Positions 33,539 to 45,999 are shown, counted from the stretch's first letter. The stretch: 64,000 bases of DNA from Bidens hawaiensis (GCA_021521415.1 JAIQDT010009230.1:19332-83331), one strand, 5' to 3'. Notes: generated from the letters alone by a model not told the origin. Program-made: numbers and translations.

Positions 33539-35849
33539 ATGGCCGATCAAGCTCCGTTAAAATTTGTGGACACTGGCTCACAAAGAGCTCAAGTCTATGA
33601 TTGTCGGCCTCAACACTTGCAGGATTCTCATGCCTTAAGAGAAATCCTGTCTGCAAGAAAATGATCACAGGTTTTTGGAACAATGCCTCTATCAACCAGC
33701 AAGGACCAGGTGGAGTTGTATCAATTGACTCCAAAGTTCAAAAAAAGCCGGTCGTCATCACAGAGGACATCATACGGGAGGTTCTTTTATTTGGGGATCA
33801 ACATGATTACCCAACGGAATACCCAACTGCTGCTGTCTCCGAAGTTCTTACCAGAATGGGTTACGAGGGAACATATCCTCCGGCAATGAAGAAGTTATTT
33901 CACCCCTACTGGAGATTTTTGATACACACATTCTTCACATGTGTGTCGGGAAGAAAGGGAGGATCTGATGAAATAAGCCACACTCAGATGTCGGCTATAG
34001 TTGCTTTGATCATAGACTGGAATTACAACTATTCAAAGTTCGTCTTCGATGATATGAACAACAACTTGAAAGGAAAGAAGAAAGAAATGTTTCTTATGTA
34101 TCCTCGATTTCTGCAAATAATTTTTGACTCACATTAATCTAACATTGACAGATCTGTTGAAACATTAGATATGAAGTCAATGGGACCCAACACTTTTGGG
34201 TTGATGAAGCAATCCAGGAAAGGATCAAAGATCGTCTATCAGGGCCTTCATGCCTTGGTTAAATTTGACCGTTTTTTCGAAACAGAAGTTGTTCCTGTCA
34301 TAGATCAAGTGGCTGAAGAACATGTAATGACAAATCAAAGGCGTGTTGCTAAACTTGAGATCTCTAACGATGAAGATGAAGAGACTGAACACCATGACAC
34401 CGTTAGTGCTCCGACTGCTGACCAACTAAAGGATTTTGAGACCATTAAAGAATTACTACAGTCAACTGCATTGAAGCCTCCTCAAGCAGCTACTGTAAAT
34501 GAAGATGATGAAGATATTCCCGAAGAACCAACAGCCGATCTCATTCCACGTAAACGAAGGAAGAAAGATCCGAGATCTGGCGTGCTGGTAAATGAAGATG
34601 AAACAACCACACCGTCAACAAAAACAAGCCCACATCAAGAATCACATCAACCTGAGTCAACCGCTCCTGAGACTCATGTTGATCCAAACCCATCTACTAC
34701 TGAGCCTCAAACTCAAGATCAGATGTTTGACGATATTGCTTGCGAATTTGAGTTTGAGGTTGTTTTTCAACACACTAACGCTCCCTCTGGCTCATCTGGC
34801 CCAGTAAATCAAGGTCAGTCAAGTTCTGGTGTTCCTGATAAAGTTGCTCAGATTCTTGCCTTGCAAAACAATTTCTACAGAACAAAGGCAAAGGTATTGT
34901 GCTTGAAGATGCTCCAGTTGATGTACAAGCTCTTCAACGTCGAGTCTTTGAACTCGAACAATACTCTGTCATCAATGATGTACACATTCAAGAATTGGAA
35001 GCCAGTAACACTGATAAATATTCCAAGATTAAAGAGCTTCAATCTAGCATGGGAGAACTAACTGCTATACTCCAATGAAAAGTCCGATAAAATTCAAAAG
35101 AAGCTACTGATGATGAAAAACTCAAATCAAAACGTTGAATCATCTGATCACCCAGACAGGTTCGTTGTCACCTTTCCAAAGGGATTTTCAGACAAATATG
35201 GAGATCGCTCTGGTGTAGTGTCATGGGGTTTTGACACTGAAAAGAACATGTGGTGGATTAAAGGGAAGTCCGGGGCCACTGATTACTATAAGAAGATGAA
35301 ATATTTTGGATCTTGGACTAAGGTGGATCTTAGTGACCTGATAAACTCTCCATTCCACAATCCGACTAATGATAAACGTGGTAGAGATTTATGGAACTTT
35401 CTAAGAAGTCAAGTTGATAGAGGCTTTCCGAATATGTCAACTGCAGAAACCTTTTTGAAGAAAGCTAAGGGGGTCAAGGATCCAAGGACAGGAAAGACAA
35501 TGGTCAACATTATGTGGCCTGCTACAAACAAGGCCACTTATATTCCTGGGCCTAAAGCTATTCCAGATGGTACTCTGGATAACATGAGATTCTGGATGTA
35601 TGATAGCGAGAGTGCCGCCGTTGTTATACGTTTGAAGAAGGGGGGGCAGTTAGATTTGTTGATCCAAGAGATTTGCTAAAGCTTGGAGAGAAAGACATCA
35701 AGACCCTCCGTACATTCTAGATAATAGCGGATCCTATCTTTGAAACGGCTGCTAAAGAATACACAAGCATGGTCGCTTCTATGATCAGGTGCAAGTTTTG
35801 GGCAGGTGCTTTGAAAGACGCTGACATTGATTATGTGGAGCATGACTGA
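33539..35849 (+). pseudogene. Copia A third ORF (retrotransposon protein of unknown function, decayed)
   Basis: Starts at the ATG at 33539 (MADQAPLKFVDTG). The frame shifts near 33660 into a helical domain ending MFLMYPRFLQIIFDSH (stop 34135), then again to 34171, where an acidic/basic stretch holds RKRRKKDPR, a nuclear-signal-like patch, and a Pro/Ser/Thr-rich linker. Another shift near 34880 leads to a coiled-coil frame (VQALQRRVFELEQY..). Then 35110-35640 encodes a Trp-rich domain (GVVSWGFDTEKNMWWIKG). A G7 run (35640-35646) shifts it once more, TAG interrupts at 35718, and the last stop is at 35847. Copia B ORF3 has the same order of parts. No signal peptide or membrane segment is seen, so it does not look like an envelope protein. 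Confidence 0.75.
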
Positions 35850-35867
35850 GGATCAAGTTACAAACCA

Positions 35868-35877
35868 AGGGGGAGAT
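35868..35877 (+). other. Polypurine tract of Copia A
   Basis: AGGGGGAGAT directly precedes the 3' LTR. Similar AGGGGGAG tracts occur inside the element at 21050 and 22945. Confidence 0.85.
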
Positions 35878-36200
35878 TGTTGGGCCTAGTTAATTGGATC
35901 TCGGTGGGTTTTTAGTCATTGTTGGGCTTGCGTGTTCAGTACCCTATATATGGAATGCATTGTATAGGGTTCTATGTTGTTCATCGAGTTGAGTTTTTGA
36001 CCGTCTAAGGGTTATTCTTGACGAGTCTTGTATTGATCGTGCTTAAGCACCCGACGTTCAATATAACGTGTGTTTTGAAGCAATTCTTGGTGTTCTACGT
36101 GTTTGTGTTTTGCGTTCTTGAATCATCCAGTGTTGGAATTCCGCACCAACACCTTGATCGTTGATATCATAATTGTAGTGATCCAGATTCGGGACTTACA
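35878..36200 (+). repeat. 3' LTR of Copia A
   Basis: Matches 15451-15823 but lacks about 58 bases after TTAATTGG. That deletion is bounded by a TTGG direct repeat in the 5' copy, which suggests a short-repeat deletion. It keeps the TATA box CTATATATGG (near 35944). Confidence 0.9.
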
Positions 36201-36205
36201 CCCAT

Positions 36206-37588
36206 AAAGATTTCCAGCATTAGTTGACACTTATGGGTTGTAAACACCCTTACGAACCATAAATAACCATCGGTCATTATTGTATCACAAAAGTCATCGT
36301 CGGTGCAACCAAGATCTAGAAAATACGGAATAGATAATACAAGACATTAAAATATAAAACTTATAAGTAATAAAGTATCCTTACGACCCATAAAGACAGT
36401 CGGTAGGAAACATGATCCTAAAAATCTGGAAATGGAGATAATATAAGATAAAAAGTTACTCTTATGGGTCATAAGGATACTGCTGAAAACATTACGACCC
36501 ATAAGTGTTCCAGATTTTGCTATAAATAACCGCCCAAGTTTCAGCCAAAAACACACCATTTCTTACATCTCTTCTCTCTAATAAGTTAAATAAACTCCAT
36601 AGGAGTGCTAAGGAGGTTCCAAGAGTCTCGAGGAGGTTCAAACCACTTCCCTGGAGTTCCGAAGTTCTTCCCGAACACCCCACGAGTACTATGACTTTAC
36701 TTTGTAAGTTTACTTTGGTTATGTTAATTGCTATGTTAGGCTAATAATCTATTAGTTTCGACATTAAGGGCTATATTTTGTATTATGATTCGAATGTGAA
36801 ATAGTTATGTGATTTTATTATTGAAAGGTTTCGTTTGTATAATTTCTTGAAATTTAAATCCGAAACTCTACTAGGATTCAAATTTGTTTGTTAATGAACC
36901 TGATCAATTTATTAATATGCTAATGACGTTCTTCAAAGTTAAAATATGAAATATGATTTTAAACTTGATAAATAAGGAACATATGACGATTTTGTGTTTG
37001 TCTATGAATTCAATTTCGTTATAGAAATTATACAATGTGATTTAGTATTCCGAACGGCGTGAATACTAAATGATAAATAATACTTTCATCACATGCAAGT
37101 CACACGTTAAGATCCGAACGGCGTGAGCTTAGGGTAGCGAGTTGGCTCTAACTAACGAACTGCACTTAGTTAGACAAAGATGGAGGGAACGTCCGAACGA
37201 AGTGACGTTTAGTGTTGATACAAATATTTAATAATAAAAATCATTGTACCATAATTATTGATGATCGTAACTTGAATCAGAATATGAAATACCCCTTGTG
37301 TCGGAACTTTCTTTAATAATTGTTTATTATAAGTTAGTTATTTTTATCTCTTAGTTATATGCTAAATCATTTGTACTACTACTATTTAGTTTTATGCTTA
37401 TATAATTTATAATTTGCACAAAACCCCCCGTTACGAATACTAGTTATAAATCGTTCTCGGTTATAAAATTGTTAAAACGCATTCCATGTAGACACGAACC
37501 TTACTTCCACTCATACTATCCCTAATAGTGTGTAACATAGTTAGTTCACCTTTATAAATTTATTTGCTGGAGCTGACGACACCCAACA
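36206..37588 (+). mobile_element. Athila element D: right part of its 5' LTR
   Basis: Continues the LTR interrupted by Copia A and ends GACACCCAACA. Words CTTATGGGTYRTAA and TTACGACCCATAAG occur repeatedly between 36226 and 36510. A TATA-like CTATAAATAACC lies near 36520. It is followed directly by the Athila-type primer site. Confidence 0.8.
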
Positions 37589-37590
37589 AA

Positions 37591-37609
37591 TTAGCGCCGT
37601 TTCCGGGGA
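37591..37609 (+). other. Primer binding site of Athila D
   Basis: TTAGCGCCGTTTCCGGGGA closely matches the plant Athila site TGGCGCCGTTGCCGGGGA, commonly assigned to tRNA-Asp, with two apparent transitions/transversions. It lies two bases after the LTR end. Confidence 0.8.
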
Positions 37610-37756
37610 ATGCGTCCAAAATTTCACTTTTATTCCAAGATCTTTAAGAACTGGTAGACCACTCAATATCGATCTAGAGATAGAAAAAACCACGAAGAGA
37701 TTAAGGAAATAGGCAAAACTTCCAAAAGAGTTAGCAAATCCTTCAACCTCTACTCA

Positions 37757-39353
37757 ATGACCGACGGTCGTTGACATTTGGGAAAACATTTCCTTGTCAA
37801 GTGACTCTGAATCATCTTCCACTCCCATGTCACAAAACTCGACTTCGACCCAAGATTCAGACCCAATGGATTTAGCGAACCCAGTCGAGCAAACCTTTCG
37901 AGAATGGGCGAACCGAGATGTTCCCCAGCAACCTCTTTGTGTCAATTATCCCACTATGCCAAATTTTGAGCTGAAATAAGGCCTTATCCATTTATTTCCA
38001 ACCTTCTGAGGCCTGGAAAATGAAGATCTTCACAATTTCCTCAAAGAATTCTACGTCGTGTGCACCGGAATGAAGCCAAACACTGTCACAGAAGATCAAA
38101 TCAAACTTAGGGCATTCCCCTTTGCTTTGCAAGATTTAGCGAAACATTGGTTGTATACCCTACCGCCAGGGTCTGTGAAAACCTGGAATGGTCTTGCAAG
38201 AACTTTTCTTGACACATACTTCCCTGAAGTGAAAGCATCCACTCTTCGTAGATAAATCAAAAGAATCAAACAAACAAAAAGAGAGCCTCTACATGCTTAC
38301 CGGGAAAGGTTCAAAGAGCTTTGTAGCAAATGTCCTCAACATGGAGTCTCGTAGCATCAAGTACTTCAATACTTCTGTTAAGGAATGGCACCCATGGAGA
38401 GACGATTGTTGAGTGCCTCAAGTGGAGGAAACCTACTCGACAAAACCATAATCCAATCAGTTGCAGATGACACGAAACACTCGGTGCATGAAGAAGAATG
38501 GTATCCAGTTGTACCACGTGCAGTGAAAGGAGTGAGTACTCCTCACATTGAAACTCAATTGGCTGAGTTAACAAAAGCAGTCCTGATGCGTACAAAGGAT
38601 AAAGAAACTGCAGCACCACAACGAGCATGTGGAATATGCTTAGAAACAGTACACCCCACTGATATGTGTCCAATGCTACAAGACAATGTCGAACAAGCGA
38701 ATGCAGTTGGCGGATATCCTTGACAAAACACAAGGCAATACGATCAACCACGAGGAAATCACAATTGGGGACAAACCACAAACTTTGGTTGCCAACAAAA
38801 ACTACCTCAATACGAACCACGTCAATCCTTTCCAAACCCACAAAATTTCCAACATCGTCAACCACAAACACAACAACCAAGCAGCTGCGGAATGTCTTTA
38901 GAAGACATTGTGAAGAATCTAGATGCCAGTACTCAAACGTTCCAACAAGAAACAAAGGACATCATCAAGAATCTGGAGCAATGGATGGATCAATTATCTA
39001 GTTCAATGAGTAGACTCGAATCTCAAGGAAAACTACCCGCACAAACAGAAGCAAACCCCAAGCACAACGCTTGTGCCATCACATTGAGAATTGGAAAGAA
39101 GTACGACGGCCCAGAATTGAAAGAAGAGGAACAAGAGGTCATTGTTGAAAAAAACACTGAAGAAAAGGATACTTCCCAGTCAAGTGAAGTCATACTTAAG
39201 TACAAAGTCCCTCCTCCATTCCCCTCAAGATTTTTAAGCACGAAGAAAGAAAGAGGAGATCATGAGATCATGGAGACGTTTCGAAAGGTGGAAGTAAATA
39301 TTCCCCTCCTTGATGCCATTAAGGAAGTCCCTCGATACGCTAAGTTCTTATAA
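37757..39353 (+). pseudogene. Athila D gag (decayed)
   Basis: Segments in broken frames show a retrotransposon gag core: LRAFPFALQDLAKHWLYTLPPGSVKTWN at 38097-38190, followed by ASTLRR then a stop, HAYRERFKELCSKCP, and MERRLLSASSGGNLLDKT at 38400. A Cys motif ACGICLETVHPTDMCP lies near 38620. The last part (38892-39353) has the Athila-type linker CAITLRIGKKYDGPE and ends at TAA 39351. At least four stops and shifts break it. Confidence 0.8.
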
Positions 39354-39368
39354 TAACTGTGTATTTCA

Positions 39369-40190
39369 ATGAAAAAGCTTAAAGGGAATAAAACCGTCAA
39401 GGTCAACAAGAATGTCTCGGCCGTCTTACGAAAGAGACTCCCACCAAAGTGCAAGGATCCTGGTGTTTTCACTATTCCTTGTAAAATGGGAAATCTAAGC
39501 ATACCAAGAGCTATGATTGATCTCGGAGCCTCCATCAACTTCTTACCATATTCCATTTTTAAAACTCTCAATGTAGGACTGTTGAAAAGGACAGGGGTAG
39601 TCATTCAATTGGCTGACAAATCCATGGTCTACCCAAAAGGTGTATTAGAGGATGTGTTAGTGCAAGTGAACGAGCTGGTATTTCCCACTGATTTCTATGT
39701 GCTAGATAAGGAAGATGGTGACACTTCCGAATCAAGTTCCATTCTGTTAGGGAGGCCATTTCTGAAGACTGCTAAAACAAAGATTGATGTTTATAGTGGT
39801 ACCCTCTCCATGGAATTTGAAGGTGAGATAATAAATTTCAATGTTTATGATGCTATGCGGTACCCAAGCGATGTTTCATTTGTGAATTGGTTAGATGTAA
39901 TCGATCCTTTAACTGATGATTACCTCCAATTATCTAACCATGACACTCTAGCATTAATCTTGAACAAAAGCCTTGATGAAGCATCAACAAAAGAACGCGC
40001 TGAAAAGTTCAAACTTAAAGATGAGCTGATAGAGCTAGTATCCCTCATGGATACACAACCTAGGTATGAAATAACCAAGCTGCAGTTACAAGTTGCTGAA
40101 CAAAAGCTCCTACCATCCATTATGCAACCACCAGATCTAGAGTTAAAGACTCTTCCTAATCATCTTAAGTACCGCTTATATTGGAGATAA
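39369..40190 (+). pseudogene. Athila D protease region
   Basis: A 273-codon open segment. It has the Athila-type aspartic protease signature AMIDLGASINFLPYSI (DLGAS in place of DTGA), then GVLEDVLVQVNELVFPTDFYVLD and ILLGRPFLKTAKTKIDV. It stops at TAA 40188 because of a frameshift in the LKYRLY region just before RT. Confidence 0.85.
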
Positions 40191-40614
40191 TGATACATTA
40201 CTAGTAATCATATCCAACAAACTGTCCAACAACCAAGAGGATGAATTTGTCAACATGCTCAAGCAATACAAGGAAGCAATCGGTTGGACCATAGCTGATA
40301 TCAAAGGTTTGAGTACATCCCTTTGTATGCATAAGATCCTCATGAAAGGTGACTACAAGCCTACATGTGAAGCACAAAGAAGATTGAATCCTCCCATGAT
40401 GGAATTTGTTAAGAAAGAGATTCTGAAACTACTCAATGCAGGTATGATTTACCCAATCTCTGATAGAAAATGGATAAGTACAGTTCAAGTTGTACCCAAA
40501 AAGACAGGTAAAACGTTTAAAGTAAATGAAAACTGCCTAAACTTATTCTATGAAGGGTTCCAAAAAGAAAATCATGACATGATTGACTTGGAGAACCTGA
40601 CATACACGAACTAA
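40191..40614 (+). pseudogene. Athila D reverse transcriptase N-terminal fragment
   Basis: Encodes YKEAIGWTIADIKGLST, MCMHKI-like and RRLNPPMMEFVKKEILKLLNAGMIYPISD.., WISTVQVVPKKTG, the start of an Athila RT. It then breaks off into unrelated sequence ending TAA 40612. The catalytic YxDD part, RNase H and integrase are absent. The following GTCTAGCCAATGATGTTAAAG..GGGAGGCAACCCGT is typical of the Athila region after pol, so a large internal deletion joined the two. Confidence 0.8.
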
Positions 40615-41688
40615 AAAAGTGTGTCCACGTCTAGCCAATGATGTTAAAGAAAGGCGCTGTACGGGAGGCAACCCGTAGTTTTCATTTTGTGTGTTTTTGT
40701 TTGCGATTGTTATTTTAACCTTTATCTAGGGATCCAAGAGCCTGAGAATCGAAAAACGACAAAAGTTTTGGTAAGAAAAGAAAAATCAAGTACAATTCTT
40801 GGTCTCGTGAACCATGGATGTCGTTAAAACTAAGTGTGGGGATTTTACTGTAACAAACTTAAAAAGAAAAAAAAGAGTTTTGTTATACAAAGCATTCTTA
40901 TGGGCCGTAAGCTTGTTCCCCTAACGTATTTATGACACATAAGAAATCCCTATTAAGTTAAGTCTATGGGTGACCTTTTTAAAACAATCTTATGGCCCGT
41001 ATGTTTATTTTCCAAATATCTTTATGACCCATAAGGAATCTTAGTTACGAATATGGTTGTCATTTTTAATGAAACATATTTTTTACACCCTACCACACAC
41101 AGACGACGCCCATAAGATAAAACCAAGCCAAACACCAAATTCCAAGTTCGATTCTTGCTACTAGCTTTTGGTTAAAGGTTAGTCTAACAATTTTTTGTGT
41201 TCAGTTTGTGATTTTTTCCTGTTTTAGATAGTTGTTTTTATTTGGTACTTATATTTATCTGTGTTTGGTTGCTTTTACTTACTCTTTGATTGAAATGTGA
41301 CCGAACAACTGAGATAACGAATACCTCAGGAAAAGCAAGTAATTTTGGAGATTCACGAACAATATCTTTAACTTGTTCTGCTCGTAACACTTTGCAAATT
41401 TCAAAAGAACGATTTTATTTGTTAAATGAGTACAACAAACATAACAATTCATACACTTATTACAGAAAGATAAAATACAACGGAAAAGCAACAAACAAAT
41501 ACAAAACAACAAAGGGAAATATCTCATCAGGTGGGAGGATGTAAATGAGAAAGGCAAGGATCACGAGCATTATTCCGGTAAGCAACAGAACCAGATGAAT
41601 CATTCTAAATGTGTTCTTCGGGCGCCTTGGAGAGGATAAGAATTGAGAGTGTTTGTTGTGAATAAAATGAGATTGTTAATTGGGTATT
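40615..41688 (+). other. Athila D region after pol, non-coding
   Basis: After GGGAGGCAACCC (near 40666) come more copies of the D word (CTTATGGGCCGTAAG 40897, CTTATGGCCCGTATG 40983, TTATGACCCATAAGG 41023). No env-like open frame is seen. Short open frames at 41279-41557 on both strands are not credible. The region is cut by Gypsy C at 41689, and the rest of D should lie beyond the window. Confidence 0.55.
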
Positions 41689-44600
41689 TGTAACGATTCC
41701 GACGAAACCAGGTATACCCTAACCGGTAGACGTTAGTTACGTCATATATAACGTCGGGTACATGAGTTACCGTGGTAATTATACGAGAAAACATGATTCA
41801 TTGTATTGATTGTACGTGAATATATAATTCACCGTATTGATTATGCGATCAAATGATCGATAGTTAGTGAAACCCGAATGAATAGAGGGTTCAATTATAG
41901 ACGAGATTTATGATATTTAGTGAGGTTACGAAGTAATAAAGCTTCGGGATAAGTGGATTAAAGCACAGAAAAAGGATTTCGATTTAATAGTACGTCGGTA
42001 CGATAAACGAAACCTTTAATACTAAACCGATCAAGAGACGATCGATCAAGCCGAAAAAGATGCGTAATAACTAATAATATGACGTTTTGAGTTAATAAAT
42101 GCCATGGTTTAAGTTTTTAAATCGGTTTTATTTAAATTTTATTTTAAGCCGAAAAACAACCATTTTGGCCTCGTTGTAAACCGAATTAAACGTTTAACCG
42201 AGAAATGAACTGAACCAGATTATCCAAAACATTATCCGGATTACGAGAATCCAAACTTGTGGCCAAGATTGAACTTGTGGGTCCCACCCCACCTCTTACC
42301 TTAGGCCGATCGGACCCTTTGGTCCAACCTCATTTCATTTTCCTTTTTTCATCCAATAATCCATCAAACCTTCAACTCTCTCAACCCCCTTGATCAAAAA
42401 CCGAGACTTTTAACAAGAAAAACCGAGGTAAAGATCGTGTTATGTACGTATTTATCTTTGTTTCTTGAGTGTTCTTGCAAGAAAAGGAGGTTTCCAAATG
42501 AAAAAGGGTGAAAACCCGAGATGGAACCGATTCTTGCATGATCAAGTGATGTATACGAGTTATACAAGGGATCTTGGTCCAAGAAAGTAGTTAAAAGAGT
42601 CAAAAACGAATTTTTACGGTCAAAATATTTGTTTTGATGTTTTAACCGTAACCATGAAATAAATGGCTTGATCGTGAGTGTAACTTGCTTGGTATTGTGG
42701 TATGTTGTTTGTAGGCTCTGTATTTAGTGGTAGATAAGGCGGAAAGATGAGTTTGTAGCTTGTAGTGGCGGAAAACGAAAGGTATATTCGGTTATGTTCG
42801 GTTTTGGGAAATTTGGACAGATTGTTGGTCGTTTAGAGTTAGGTCATGAAATTTTACAGAGGTGTTAAACACATGGAAATATGAGTTCTGTGAATTTTTG
42901 GTAATTTTTGGATAAAGGATGAATATTTGGTGAATTTAATGCTCGGTTTTGGCCAAAAATGGTGAAAAATAGTTAAATATCATGAAAACTTCTGGAAAAT
43001 TTTGGATAAGCTTTTCATATCATGTATAAGTCACACACAAAATTTGAGGTCTGTTGGAGAAGTCTAAGTAGGCTTTTCGGTTAAACGAGTTCTAGGGATT
43101 TCTAGCTCGGTTTTAGTAAAAATGGCATTTAAAAGAAGATTTTGGTTTTGGAAAAATTACAGGGGACTATGTGGATGGCAGGGGACATCCAGGAGAAATT
43201 TGGAATTTTTCTAAGATTGTTTAGTATTTACGACATATTTAGTGTTTAAATGGTGTTTAAAAATAGATAAGTAAATTTTAAATATAAGAATTAATTCTGG
43301 AAATATTTTTATAAAATTCCCCACTGTTAAAAAGTGATTTGTGCAAATTTTCGAGATCCGAGAGTAAACGGATAATTATTTGTGCTAATTATCAAACTTT
43401 TAAAGTAAAACGCGTAAACCGGTGAAGTTCGCTTAAGCGAGCTGACTGGTGTACAAAAACCGTAAAAATGAACTATTTTCATATAAATGAACTAAACAAG
43501 TAAAAATAAATCATCCGAAAATAATTCGGATGATTTGAGTAATTTTAATCTATTTTAATAGTTTCCGGTACGCCAAAGACGGAAACGGGTCCCGCGGCCA
43601 ATCGGGACGTCTAAACCGAGCAATAATTTCACATCTTTAATTAAATTATCCGTCAACCACTATTTTCGGGTCGTGAGTGACCAAACTCATTTTTGAAACT
43701 TAAAAACGGATAACAGTGCTAGGCACGCAAAACGAGAAAAACGACTAATAGTAGTTGTGACCTTGGAACTCTAAACGACATCACAATCTGAGTCCGGAGA
43801 AGTGTTTCTGGGTTAACCTTGCCCCCAGAACGGGTACAGTGCTGGGTTGACAGTGTCCCCAGGTGTACCGATTGATAAGATTAAAGATTATATAAACAAT
43901 AATTGTATAATAATGATCGTAGGGATCATATTACCGATTGGACGGGTTAACTGATATTGATCGTTGTTACCTACTTGCATGTGCTAAGGTGAGTTTTCAC
44001 GAGCCCTTTTTTTTTTAATGAACCGTTTTAAGTATTTTCCCGGGGCGGAAAGCATGTCTTTATTAAAGTATTTAAGTACATACCGATCGTATGGAAACAC
44101 TTGTATATTTATATATATATGGTTTGATGCACAAAATATATAAATTGTTCATCGTGTGGGATTGTTCTGGGGTAACATAGTTCCCAGAGGTTATTATTGT
44201 TCTGGGGTAACATAGTTCCCGGAGGTTATTATTGTTCTGGGGTAACTTAGTTCCCAGAGGTTATTATTGTTCTGGGGTAACATAGTTCCCGGAGGTTATT
44301 ATTGTTCTGGGGTAACTTAGTTCCCAGAGGTTATTATTGTTCTGGGGTAACATAGTTCCCGGAGGTTATTATTGTTCTGGGGTAACTTAGTTCCCAGAGG
44401 TTATTATTGTTCTGGGGTAACATAGTTCCCGGAGGTTATTATTGTTCTGGGGTAACTTAGTTCCCGGAGGTTATTATTGTTCTGGGGTAACATAGTTCCC
44501 GGAGGTTATTATTGTTCTGGGGTAACTTAGTTCCCAGAGGTTATTATTGTTCTGGGGTAACTTAGTTCCCAGAGGTTATTATTGTTCTGGGGTAACATAG

Positions 44601-45160
44601 TTCCCGGAGGTTATTATTGTTCTGGGGTAACTTAGTTCCCAGAGGTTATTATTGTTCTGGGATAACTTAGTTCACAGAGGTTATTATTGTTCTGGGGAAA
44701 CATAGTTCCCAGAGGTTATAATTGTTCTGGGGTAACATAGTTCCCAGAAGATTAATGAAAATGTTCTGGGGAAACATAGTTCCCAGCATAATTACATCGA
44801 TAATATTATCTTATGATATGGATTTATCATGGTTTACTCAAATTGTGAAACTCACCAACTATTCGTAGTTGACCCGTTTTCTCACATGCTTTTCAGGTAC
44901 AATTAAGATGAAGTGATTGCTTACGTGCTAAGTGCTTGATGTGTGTAAGATTTGTGTGCAGTAGGTTAGGATACATTATAACAGATAGAATTGTGTACTG
45001 TATTGTATGATGCGTGTATCACCTAGACGGTAATGAAATACAAGATAATGTAATCTGAAGTATATTAATGCATTCAGTTTTCTTTATAAACAATGTGGTT
45101 GATATCAGAGGTGTTTGTTGCATCCCGTTTACGTTTCCGCTGCGGTCACGGGGTGTTACA
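41689..45160 (+). repeat. 5' LTR of Gypsy C (3.47 kb)
   Basis: Starts TGTAACGATTCC and ends GGGGTGTTACA. It contains the minisatellite at 44161-44787 and a GTTCGCTTAAGCGA palindrome near 43428. The minus-strand open frame at 42394-42603 recurs unchanged in the other LTR and is not a gene. Confidence 0.88.
44161..44787 (+). repeat. 35-bp minisatellite inside the Gypsy C LTR, about 18 copies
   Basis: Units read ATTGTTCTGGGGTAAC then WTAGTTCCCRGAGGTTATT. Two variants, ACATAG..CGG and ACTTAG..CAG, alternate for much of the array, giving a 70-bp higher-order period. The last three copies are degenerate. Each unit holds a near-palindrome CTGGGGTAAC...GTTCCCAG. Confidence 0.95.
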
Positions 45161-45165
45161 GAACT

Positions 45166-45178
45166 TGGTATCAGAGCC
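45166..45178 (+). other. Primer binding site, tRNA-Met type (Gypsy C)
   Basis: TGGTATCAGAGCC five bases after the LTR end. Confidence 0.85.
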
Positions 45179-45514
45179 ATTGGTTATAAAGAATTAGGAT
45201 GTCTTTAAAAGATACCTAAAATATAACCAGTAGCTCAAGTCTTATAGGGTCTGAATATCAACTAATAATTTATAGTGACGAGGTCTGGATGAACTTGGAT
45301 GGACAAGTGAGTTATTATGGTCCGGAACATAATAACAGACTTGTCCGCACGAGGGAATTCAGGGGAAGTCACGCGGTACATTAATAGGTAAAAATGGCAA
45401 CATATGTGTAAAGTATATAATATTATTTATGTGTGCTAATGTGTATATATATATATATATATATATACGTGCATATCTTGGGGGTACAAGTATGGTGAAA
45501 TAAGACCCGGATAA
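45179..45514 (+). other. Gypsy C leader
   Basis: Non-coding start of the C internal region up to the Copia B insertion, with a (TA)n run near 45446-45467. It continues at 57996. Confidence 0.6.
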
Positions 45515-45519
45515 GGAAC

Positions 45520-45997
45520 TGTTGGTACATAAATGTCAGTAGTTCATAGTCTAGCGTTTGTAATCGAGTCTGTAATGTAATTATGTTTAAGTTTATGATT
45601 ATGTATGTAAGCGAAGTTATCAACAAGTTCGCTTAGGCGAACTTGTTGAACAAGCGAAGTTGTCGACAAGTTCGCCTAGGCGAACTTGTTCAACGAGCGA
45701 AGTTACTGACAACTTTGCCTGAGGCGATGTTGTCGTGTATTTATATAGTTTACGGGTTAACTGTTTAAGGTGAATCAGTTGGTCAGTTAGTGTTTTGGTT
45801 AATCACGTGTGATTCAGTAAAGTCGATAGACGAGAGATAGAGTCTGTAATAGACGTGTTTCTAGTTATAATATATAACGTGTTCGTTTGTATTGCGTGTG
45901 ATTGTTATATGTATTCTACGCTCGTAACTACCTACGCAGGGATTCCGCACCTACGTAGATAGCGATATCCCGTGTAAGATCCGTCCAGGAACCTACA
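45520..45997 (+). repeat. 5' LTR of Copia B
   Basis: Starts TGTTGGTACATA, ends AGGAACCTACA. It contains inverted GCGAAGTT / AACTTGTT..TTCGCC words (45609-45735) upstream of a TATA-like TTTATATAG (45740-45748), so the words may fold or act as upstream promoter elements. Confidence 0.93.
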
Positions 45998-45999
45998 AT

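Larger units (their letters stand above)
15451..36200 (+). mobile_element. Copia element A, Sirevirus-like, with Copia E nested in it
   Basis: Terminal LTRs (373 and 323 bp, TG..CA), a tRNA-Met primer site, a polypurine tract and a 5-bp duplication CCCAT (15446-15450, 36201-36205) define the element. Order: leader, gag, protease-integrase-RT-RNase H, conserved non-coding region, third ORF, 3' LTR. Without the 8.27-kb Copia E insertion and its duplicated target it is about 12.5 kb. Large gag with two zinc knuckles and an extra ORF after pol fit the SIRE/Maximus lineage. The LTRs differ at about a dozen of roughly 315 aligned sites, and the genes carry many stops, so it is old and dead. Confidence 0.9.

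Noticed and set aside
41290..41544. 84-codon plus-strand frame and opposing minus-strand frame
   Set aside because: No recognisable content. The region is the decayed 3' part of Athila D.
42394..42603. Minus-strand 69-codon frame, repeated at 63670-63879
   Set aside because: The identical copy exists only because both lie in Gypsy C LTRs. No gene features.
44161..44787. Regularly repeated array resembling a CRISPR
   Set aside because: Units are directly adjacent 35-bp tandem repeats with no unique spacers, in a plant retrotransposon LTR.
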